A stretch of DNA of 5,682 nucleotides from an uncultured Gammaproteobacteria bacterium (GTDB taxonomy: Bacteria; Pseudomonadota; Gammaproteobacteria; GCA-002705445; GCA-002716945). The translations under genes were made by a program, and so were the position numbers. Location: NCBI GenBank assembly GCA_913046125.1, contig CAJWRL010000054.1:1-5682 (forward strand), read 5' to 3'. Positions 1-4,402 of the stretch are shown here, piece after piece (the first letter of the stretch is position 1; every line of letters starts with the position of its first letter). Below the pieces are notes generated by a model. That model was not told the DNA's origin and ran no database searches. It worked only from the letters and a program-made list of their open reading frames with translations.

Positions 1-1
1 A

Positions 2-967
2 TTGAAAGAAAAAAATCCTGACCAAGTCCGTCCTAAAATTAATTTATTTACAAAGTTATTTTGCTGGATGGTTATAATGAGACTACCATTCCTGACAGCA
101 ACTATAGTCCCAATTTTATTAGGTACAGCTGTCGCTAGTCAGCTGGGATATAATATAGATTGGCTTTATTTTACATTAACCATGATTGGTGGGAGTCTAT
201 TACATATTGGAACAAATACATCAAATGATTATTTTGACCATACTAGTGGAACAGATGAAGCAAATTACAACTACATGGTGCCTTTTTCAGGAGGCAGTAG
301 GAGTATTCAAATGGGACTTATCTCAGCTAAAGGTATGTTAAATGTTGCTATAATAACTTTTGCTTTAAGTGCTATTGTTGGTATACCTCTTATTTATAAA
401 GCAGGCATAAACATTTTGTATCTTGGGATCGTTGGATTTCTTTCCGGTCTTTTTTATACAGCTCCACCATTTAGATTTGCATCTAGAAAAGGAATGGGAG
501 AGCTTTTAATTGGTTTAAATTTTGGGCCACTAATGGTCGCTGGTAGTTTTCTTGTGCAAACAAGTGGTGACATGACCCATATCATGGATGCAGTACTTGC
601 AGGGATACCAATAGGCTTTCTAGTAGCTGCTATAGTTTTCGTTAATCAATTTCCTGATCATGATGGTGATAAAGCAACTGGTAAAAATAATTTAGTAGTT
701 GTTTTTGGGCCAGAGAAAGCGAGAATAGGATATGTTGCATTAATTGTAGGGGCGTTTGTTAGCATCATTGCATTATCCTGGACTAACCCACTGACTTTCC
801 CAACATTATCTCTTGTATCGTTAATAACATCAGTTTACAGTATTTTTACAATAAAAACATTATACAAGCATTATGACAATAGATTATTACAGCCTGCTAA
901 TGCAGGAACTATTGGATTACACTTCCTAACGGGGTTATTTTTCTGTGCCGGTATATGGCTAGGATAA
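2..967 (+). CDS. UbiA-superfamily (MenA-like) prenyltransferase, 5' end uncertain
   Basis: Integral membrane enzyme expected to transfer a polyprenyl chain from its diphosphate to an aromatic acceptor in quinone synthesis. The first Asp-rich motif is NDYFD (residues 75-79) with a further Asp at 85, and the second is NQFPDHDGD (215-223) followed by KNNLVV; both bind Mg-diphosphate in the family. YTAPPFRF (152-159) followed by GMGE (164-167) is the usual loop between them. About eight or nine hydrophobic segments run from residue 30 to the end, and roughly 320 residues is normal. The NDYxD...GxD pattern is closer to MenA (dihydroxynaphthoate acceptor) than to 4-hydroxybenzoate UbiA, so I favour MenA-like, but the acceptor is inferred. 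The reading frame touches the window edge. A TTG at position 2 could start it, but no upstream sequence is available to judge; an ATG at 68 would remove a plausible cytosolic N-terminus. The next gene follows after 29 bp, so the two are likely co-transcribed. Confidence 0.88.
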   Translation: MKEKNPDQVRPKINLFTKLFCWMVIMRLPFLTATIVPILLGTAVASQLGYNIDWLYFTLTMIGGSLLHIGTNTSNDYFDHTSGTDEANYNYMVPFSGGSRSIQMGLISAKGMLNVAIITFALSAIVGIPLIYKAGINILYLGIVGFLSGLFYTAPPFRFASRKGMGELLIGLNFGPLMVAGSFLVQTSGDMTHIMDAVLAGIPIGFLVAAIVFVNQFPDHDGDKATGKNNLVVVFGPEKARIGYVALIVGAFVSIIALSWTNPLTFPTLSLVSLITSVYSIFTIKTLYKHYDNRLLQPANAGTIGLHFLTGLFFCAGIWLG

Positions 968-986
968 TTTAAATCATTTAACGTTT

Positions 987-990
987 GGAG
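987..990 (+). promoter_or_regulatory. Ribosome binding site GGAG that fixes the CADD-like start
   Basis: GGAG lies 6 nt before ATG 997. A longer reading of the frame could begin at TTG 985, but that codon overlaps this site and would place the Shine-Dalgarno inside the gene. The ATG at 997 is therefore the better start. Confidence 0.8.
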
Positions 991-996
991 TACTGT

Positions 997-1671
997 ATGA
1001 ACAAAACTGAATTTTTAAACATAGTTGAAAACAAAATTGAAGAGCATCATTTACTAAACCACTCTTTTTATAAAGCTTGGAATGCAGGTGAATTAGATCG
1101 ATCTACTATTCAAGAATATGCTGCACAATATTTTAAACATGTTTCTGCTTTCCCTAGATATTTATCATCAATCCACTCAAACTGTGATGATATATCAGTA
1201 AGACAAGAAATTCTAGAAAACTTAATCGATGAGGAGCGTGGTGATGAAAATCATCCAGAATTATGGATGCGTTTTGCAGAAGGCATGGGTAAAAAAAGAG
1301 AAGATGTAAAAAATACTGTTGCAATAAAAGAAACTAAAGAGCTAGTGGACAATTTTATGAAACTATCAAAAGACGAGCGTTACCATGTTGGATTCAGTGC
1401 TCTTTATTGTTATGAATCTATGATCCCTGAAATTGCTAAAAATAAAATTGACGGTTTAAAGAAATATTACGGTGCTAAAAATGGTGAGGATACATTAAAG
1501 TTCTTTGAGGTGCATCAATCAGCAGATATCATTCACAGGCAAGTTATTAAAGATTTAATTGGTGATGTTTGTGATACTGATGAAAAGAAAGAAGAAGCGT
1601 TAGAAGCTATTGAACTTGCATTATCTTCTTTAAATAATTTCCTATCAGGAATGGAAAGAGTCTACTGTTAA
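997..1671 (+). CDS. CADD-type haem-oxygenase-fold protein, probable self-sacrificing para-aminobenzoate synthase
   Basis: 224 residues, all-helical TenA/PqqC-like fold, cytosolic. From memory of Chlamydia trachomatis CADD the similarity runs end to end, for example HSFYKAW (22-28), AFPRYLSSIHSNCDD (51-65), YESMIP (139-144). All six di-metal ligands of CADD (Glu81, His88, Glu142, His174, Asp178, His181) have counterparts: E79, H86, E140, H173, D177, H180. The tyrosine reported as the source of the pABA ring (Tyr27) matches Y25, and the lysine reported as amino donor (Lys152) matches K150. In the family this protein replaces PabA/B/C by converting its own Tyr side chain, with O2 and a metal cofactor, into pABA for folate. 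Here it follows a prenyltransferase by 29 bp, which raises the possibility of a role in quinone synthesis. Start chosen by GGAG at 987-990. Family assignment is firm; the exact product is inferred. Confidence 0.88.
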   Translation: MNKTEFLNIVENKIEEHHLLNHSFYKAWNAGELDRSTIQEYAAQYFKHVSAFPRYLSSIHSNCDDISVRQEILENLIDEERGDENHPELWMRFAEGMGKKREDVKNTVAIKETKELVDNFMKLSKDERYHVGFSALYCYESMIPEIAKNKIDGLKKYYGAKNGEDTLKFFEVHQSADIIHRQVIKDLIGDVCDTDEKKEEALEAIELALSSLNNFLSGMERVYC

Positions 1672-1676
1672 GTAGA
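1661..1676 (+). other. Small inverted repeat spanning the CADD-like stop codon
   Basis: TCTACT (1661-1666) pairs with AGTAGA (1671-1676) around a 4-nt loop that holds most of the TAA stop (1669-1671). The stem is only 6 bp and no U-tract follows, so it is not a standard terminator. It may help protect the mRNA 3' end, or may be chance. Confidence 0.3.
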
Positions 1677-1684
1677 GATTAATA

Positions 1685-1840
1685 TTATGAGCGTCGGTCC
1701 TTTTCAGAACGGCGCTCATCTTGCCTTCTATCTCCATCAGTTCTTCTATCATTTTCAACTGTTACATCGCTTACTCTTCGATCGGCATTTCTGCGGTCGT
1801 CACTTCGTCTATCGTCACTGTGTGTTCTTTTTTCAGACAT
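1685..1840 (-). CDS. Small Asp/Arg-Arg repeat protein (51 aa), function unknown
   Basis: Begins MSEKRTHSDDRR and is made almost wholly of short units ending in Arg-Arg, at residues 11-12, 16-17, 21-22, 32-33, 38-39, 43-44 and 49-50, each preceded by Asp or Glu (DDRR, ADRR, NDRR, GDRR, DERR, KDRR). It has about 15 Arg and 15 Asp/Glu and almost no hydrophobic residues, so it should be a disordered, near-neutral polyampholyte in the cytosol. Arg codons are mixed (AGA, CGA, CGC, CGT, AGG), so the repeat is kept at protein level. Start chosen at ATG 1840-1838 because AGGA (1852-1849) lies 8 nt upstream. The longer in-frame ATG at 1894 sits inside a terminator hairpin and lacks a ribosome site. The gene lies just below the TerB-like gene's terminator and ends 13 bp from the convergent CADD-like gene. 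I do not recognise a characterised family; RNA, nucleotide or protein-surface binding are only guesses. Confidence 0.68.
   Translation of the reverse strand: MSEKRTHSDDRRSDDRRNADRRVSDVTVENDRRTDGDRRQDERRSEKDRRS
1687..1719 (+). other. Ten-pair hairpin just past the CADD-like gene, inside the end of the opposing small gene
   Basis: ATGAGCGTCG (1687-1696) pairs with CGGCGCTCAT (1710-1719). In plus-strand RNA all ten pairs form (one G-U); in minus-strand RNA the same position becomes an A-C mismatch, so the structure favours the plus transcript. No U-tract follows, only a C/T-rich stretch. It may mark or stabilise the 3' end of the prenyltransferase/CADD mRNA. It also lies over the last codons of the Asp/Arg-Arg protein, whose paired Arg codons could create some of the symmetry. 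Confidence 0.4.
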
Positions 1841-1848
1841 ATTCGTAT

Positions 1849-1852
1849 TCCT
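1849..1852 (-). promoter_or_regulatory. Ribosome binding site AGGA that fixes the start of the Asp/Arg-Arg protein
   Basis: On the minus strand AGGA is followed by 8 nt and then ATG (1840-1838). It supports the 51-residue form over the 69-residue reading that would start at 1894. Confidence 0.65.
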
Positions 1853-1864
1853 ATCTAAATTAAT

Positions 1865-1896
1865 AAAAACGATACCTGGGATTAACCCAGGCATCG
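1865..1896 (-). terminator. Strong intrinsic terminator after the TerB-like gene
   Basis: On the minus strand CGATGCCTGGG (1896-1886) pairs with CCCAGGTATCG (1880-1870) around a 5-nt loop, directly followed by TTTTT (1869-1865). All 11 pairs form in minus-strand RNA with one G-U. In plus-strand RNA that pair is an A-C mismatch and the T-run comes only eight bases after the stem, so the minus strand is the main direction. It begins 15 bp after the TerB-like stop. Weaker termination of plus-strand transcripts here is possible. Confidence 0.9.
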
Positions 1897-1911
1897 TAAT
1901 ATATTTTTTAA

Positions 1912-2343
1912 TTACCCTTTAAAATCTACAAAAAGGGTAGATTCAGTTTTAACCAAACTGACTTTATCTTCCATATCTAAATCGCTAACTGCTTGCTCAA
2001 TCATTTTCATTTCATTTTCGTGAATGAATTCATCAGCCCTAGCAATATAAGCAAGGTTTTTAATTACCTTATAACGATCATCATCAGAAGAAAACATTTC
2101 TTTGATTGCACTGAGTGAAGAACCATATTGGTCAAAACGAGAAGCTTCATCGCCGAGGGCAATAAATTTATCAATAACTTCTTTTTCAACTTGATGATAC
2201 TCATCATCTCCCATATCTGGGAGCATAACTTTTACGTTACCACGCATTGCTTCTTTCTCAGACTCGTCAACATCTCCATCTGCTAAAAAGGAAACACAAA
2301 CAAATGCATATACTAAGTCGTGACTATTTGTCCAATCTGACAT
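1912..2343 (-). CDS. TerB-like acidic helical protein
   Basis: 143 residues, acidic, no signal peptide or membrane segment, so cytosolic. Two similar helix-turn segments are visible: FLADGDVDESEKEAM (19-33) and IARADEFIHENEMKMI (100-115). Each has the TerB-superfamily pattern of Ala-Asp with a Glu seven residues after the Asp (D22/E29 and D104/E111), where the acidic side chains are thought to bind a divalent metal. Between them DDDRYKVIKNLAYIA matches the usual helix before the second motif, and total length fits a single TerB domain. The second motif has Glu where Gly usually follows Asp. TerB-like domains occur in tellurite-resistance and other stress or envelope systems, but no ter partners are present, so a tellurite role should not be assumed. 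Start: GAGG (2352-2349) lies 5 nt before ATG 2343. It is divergent from the 600-residue membrane protein across 253 bp and ends at a strong terminator. Confidence 0.72.
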   Translation of the reverse strand: MSDWTNSHDLVYAFVCVSFLADGDVDESEKEAMRGNVKVMLPDMGDDEYHQVEKEVIDKFIALGDEASRFDQYGSSLSAIKEMFSSDDDRYKVIKNLAYIARADEFIHENEMKMIEQAVSDLDMEDKVSLVKTESTLFVDFKG

Positions 2344-2375
2344 AATTACCTCGTTAGAATTAATTTACATTTAAA

Positions 2376-2430
2376 GTTCGTAACTACTATTACTACTCTA
2401 TATTGAGTCTACGAACCTCTAAACTCAATA
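2376..2430. other. Interlocked inverted repeats, possible H-type RNA pseudoknot or paired operators
   Basis: Stem 1 is GTTCGTA (2376-2382) with TACGAAC (2410-2416), 7 perfect pairs. Stem 2 is TATTGAGT (2401-2408) with ACTCAATA (2423-2430), 8 perfect pairs, extendable by CTC/GAG across a 2-nt bulge. The 3' arm of stem 1 lies in the loop of stem 2 and the 5' arm of stem 2 lies in the loop of stem 1. That order is an H-type pseudoknot (connectors of 18, 1 and 6 nt) or two mutually exclusive hairpins. With no pair mismatched or wobble, the transcribed strand cannot be told. At DNA level the arms could instead be protein-binding half-sites. Confidence 0.4.
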
Positions 2431-2449
2431 GAGCTATTAGGAAGTTATC

Positions 2450-2481
2450 ATCGGTTTATGTGAAGAGCAATAAAAACCGAT
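2450..2481. other. Eight-pair inverted repeat in the intergenic region
   Basis: ATCGGTTT (2450-2457) and AAACCGAT (2474-2481) are perfect reverse complements around a 16-nt loop. Neither strand has a T-run after the stem, so it is not an intrinsic terminator. It could be part of a structured leader or small RNA together with the repeats at 2376-2430, or an operator. Confidence 0.4.
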
Positions 2482-2528
2482 TCTACTCTCATGTATGATA
2501 TTAAGTAACATCTGGATAGAAAGTCTTC

Positions 2529-2540
2529 TTCAATATTGAA
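2529..2540. promoter_or_regulatory. Perfect 12-bp palindrome TTCAATATTGAA, candidate operator
   Basis: The site lies 56 bp before ATG 2597 and overlaps the candidate -35 box at 2536-2541, a position typical for repressor binding. Its half-site core CAATA also occurs in the inverted pair TATTGAGT/ACTCAATA at 2401-2408 and 2423-2430. In AT-rich DNA such palindromes can arise by chance. Confidence 0.35.
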
Positions 2541-2564
2541 AAACATATATCAAAATCGTAGCTT
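2536..2564 (+). promoter_or_regulatory. Weak sigma70-like promoter candidate for the 600-residue membrane protein
   Basis: TTGAAA (2536-2541) matches five of six -35 bases. After 17 bp comes TAGCTT (2559-2564), a poor -10 box with three of six matches. If real, transcription would begin near 2571, giving an almost leaderless start at the mini-ORF ATG (2574). TATATC at 2546-2551 is a rival -10. Confidence 0.22.
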
Positions 2565-2573
2565 CCATTAACA

Positions 2574-2594
2574 ATGTTTTACTACTTTACATAA
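2574..2594 (+). CDS. Possible six-codon leader mini-ORF, MFYYFT
   Basis: ATG TTT TAC TAC TTT ACA TAA ends 2 nt before ATG 2597 and is in another frame. Four of its six codons are aromatic (Phe, Tyr, Tyr, Phe). No Shine-Dalgarno precedes it, so it would need leaderless or weak initiation. A ribosome stopping at 2594 would be placed directly on the downstream start. It may equally be chance in AT-rich DNA. Confidence 0.2.
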   Translation: MFYYFT

Positions 2595-2596
2595 GG

Positions 2597-4399
2597 ATGA
2601 ACAGTAATATTACAATATTTTTTGCAAATACATTGAATCTGATAAATAGAAACAGATCGCTAGCCTCCTTACTAATCGTTTTTTTAGTCATTCTTATAAG
2701 CGATTCTTTATTTCATCAGCTTTATCCACAAGTCATTTTATTACTTGAACAATTCTTTGATATTAACAAAGAAGCTCATGGAGCTGTAGACCTCACTTTT
2801 GCACCCGAAATATGGGGAGGAGTATTAGCTACAGTTTTAGGTACATTGATAATTGTCATTGCAATAGCAGCAGAATCCACTCCAAAATTGATGGACCTGT
2901 TCGTTAGAGATTGGATAAGTCTTATCTTCATATGGTTTTTAATTCTTGCATCTATTCATTCAACAATAATTATGTACTATTTTGAACCAATGGATAGGCT
3001 ATCTAGTGTCATGTTAAATACTTACATTTACCTCCCCCTATCTTCTGTTTTATCATTGCCATACATATTTTACATCTTACTCTATTCAAAAACAGATAAT
3101 GTAATTAGAAAACTCTATTCGCTGAACATTGCTGACATAAAAAGGTTAAAGCAAAAGCCCATACAACTTACAATGAATGATAGTAGAGTTATTGAACATT
3201 ATCAGCATCAATTAATGTCTACTATAGATCAATTCGATGACCTACTTGAATATATATCATTCAAAGAGGCTCAAACAGAAATTATTCGCAGGGTTGGTGA
3301 TACAGTAAGAGTGTATATGATGAACAAGGATTCCTATGATTCAAAATTTTTTACTGCTACAGATACCATTAGAAATAATCCGACTTTCAGAACATATGTT
3401 GAACACCAATATAAAGATATAGAAGACAGAAAAACATTTTACGAAGTAAAATCTTTTAAAATGATGGGTAATGCATATATACGAAAAATGGAGAACGGAG
3501 AATATGAACTAGCTTCTCTTATCGCTAATGAAATTAGCTCAGTAGGGCTTTTAGCCTTAGAACTCGAACAAGATAGTTTAATTACGGATATTAATATAAG
3601 ATTTAATACATTTATGAGATTTGCAATAAAGCATGCAGTCAGAAATAATGAACCGAGAAATTTATACAATTTAGCATTCCACTATTCTACTCTTTTGCAA
3701 GGTTATGTTGATAAAAATAAAATTGATTTGCTAAAAATGGGATACTTCTATTTCAAATTCTATAGTAATGAAATTTATAAACAAGCAGCTAACAACCCTT
3801 CGCTATATTTTATTGTAGATGTTTTAACTACTGAACTAAAAAAGATATCTATCATCATTTCTGAAAAAAATTGGGACCTCGATCTGCAGGAACATTTATT
3901 AAAAGAAATTTTACAACTTGATAATCCTCCAGATTATCCAAAAGATGATCTAGATCAAAGCGTAAATAATGGCGTGCGAGTATTACAAATTGGACTAGCT
4001 CTTCATTATATAAAAATTAAAAACCTTGATTTTGCAGAGACTATTGTTGCAGATGTACTTGATGACCTCGCTTATTTTGACAATCAAACTTATTTGAACT
4101 TAATGGAAGGACTATATAATAGAATCAAATTTAGTGGGCCAACATTTTGGGAAGACACTGATCGAGGAAATACGAATATTTATTATTCTCCAGATAGCGA
4201 TAAAATTGATGATTTTAAAAAAATGTTGTCTAAACAAATGAAAGGACGTCTCGAAAAACTTGATCGTGATGTCCAATTCTTAAGATTAGAATTAGATAAA
4301 TTGAGTTCTAAAGAAGAAAAAACGCCGTTAGAAAAAGAAAAAATAATCGAACTTGAAGAAAAAATAAATACTAGAAGGAAGACGTTTTTTATTAAATAA
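2597..4399 (+). CDS. Four-segment membrane protein with large cytoplasmic part (distantly DUF2254-like), function unknown
   Basis: 600 residues. Four hydrophobic segments sit near residues 22-43, 73-92, 106-128 and 140-163; the remaining about 435 residues are hydrophilic and probably cytoplasmic. The stretch ESTPKLMDLFVRDW (93-106) between segments 2 and 3 recalls the SPRLL..F.RD loop of DUF2254 membrane proteins. I rate that as a distant likeness only. The middle part is alpha-helical in character and ends in a charged, Lys/Glu-rich probable coiled coil (about 540-595) suited to oligomerisation. No catalytic motif, nucleotide-binding loop or channel filter was found. Start: ATG 2597 is the only usable one. 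An in-frame TGA lies at 2537-2539 with no start codon between, and the next Met is residue 99, after two membrane segments. Its only Shine-Dalgarno-like bases, AAGG (2593-2596 region), abut the ATG, so initiation is unusual. It converges with the cyclic-nucleotide-binding gene, stops 3 bp apart. A mechanosensitive, transporter or sensor role would be a guess. Confidence 0.75.
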   Translation: MNSNITIFFANTLNLINRNRSLASLLIVFLVILISDSLFHQLYPQVILLLEQFFDINKEAHGAVDLTFAPEIWGGVLATVLGTLIIVIAIAAESTPKLMDLFVRDWISLIFIWFLILASIHSTIIMYYFEPMDRLSSVMLNTYIYLPLSSVLSLPYIFYILLYSKTDNVIRKLYSLNIADIKRLKQKPIQLTMNDSRVIEHYQHQLMSTIDQFDDLLEYISFKEAQTEIIRRVGDTVRVYMMNKDSYDSKFFTATDTIRNNPTFRTYVEHQYKDIEDRKTFYEVKSFKMMGNAYIRKMENGEYELASLIANEISSVGLLALELEQDSLITDINIRFNTFMRFAIKHAVRNNEPRNLYNLAFHYSTLLQGYVDKNKIDLLKMGYFYFKFYSNEIYKQAANNPSLYFIVDVLTTELKKISIIISEKNWDLDLQEHLLKEILQLDNPPDYPKDDLDQSVNNGVRVLQIGLALHYIKIKNLDFAETIVADVLDDLAYFDNQTYLNLMEGLYNRIKFSGPTFWEDTDRGNTNIYYSPDSDKIDDFKKMLSKQMKGRLEKLDRDVQFLRLELDKLSSKEEKTPLEKEKIIELEEKINTRRKTFFIK

Positions 4400-4402
4400 A
4401 AA

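Larger units (their letters stand above)
2344..2596. other. Divergent intergenic region rich in inverted repeats
   Basis: This 253-bp stretch separates the TerB-like gene (leftward) from the 600-residue membrane protein (rightward) and must hold both promoters or a shared leader. I see four pieces of symmetry: interlocked repeats at 2376-2430, a hairpin at 2450-2481, a palindrome at 2529-2540, and a mini-ORF at 2574-2594 touching the downstream start. TATGAT at 2494-2499 resembles a -10 box but has no convincing -35. I found no convincing sigma70 promoter for the leftward gene. No tRNA or known riboswitch was recognised. Confidence 0.6.

Noticed and set aside
985..996. TTG 985 as start of the CADD-like gene
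   Set aside because: This codon is part of the Shine-Dalgarno region (GGAG 987-990) serving ATG 997.
1687..1863. 58-codon plus-strand ORF opposite the Asp/Arg-Arg gene
   Set aside because: Its His/Phe/Tyr-rich product is what the complement of Asp and Arg codons gives. It lacks a well-spaced Shine-Dalgarno, and the minus-strand frame has both AGGA and a clear repeat pattern.
1841..1894. N-terminal extension of the Asp/Arg-Arg protein to ATG 1894
   Set aside because: The extension is translated from the terminator hairpin and its T-run, has no ribosome site, and does not resemble the repeat.
1912..2343. Tellurite-resistance operon
   Set aside because: Only one TerB-like domain is present. 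No TerC, TerD, TerZ or TerA relatives lie in the window, so the phenotype should not be inferred.
2393..2492. Direct repeat CTACTCT at 2393-2399 and 2483-2489
   Set aside because: Seven bases, two copies, 90 bp apart in low-complexity AT-rich sequence; not distinguishable from chance.
2494..2499. TATGAT as a -10 promoter box
   Set aside because: Five of six bases match, but no -35 is found 16-18 bp upstream and the extended -10 TG is wrongly spaced; left as a note only.
3439..3669. 76-codon minus-strand ORF within the 600-residue gene
   Set aside because: Shadow of the real plus-strand gene; no ribosome site or recognisable protein features.
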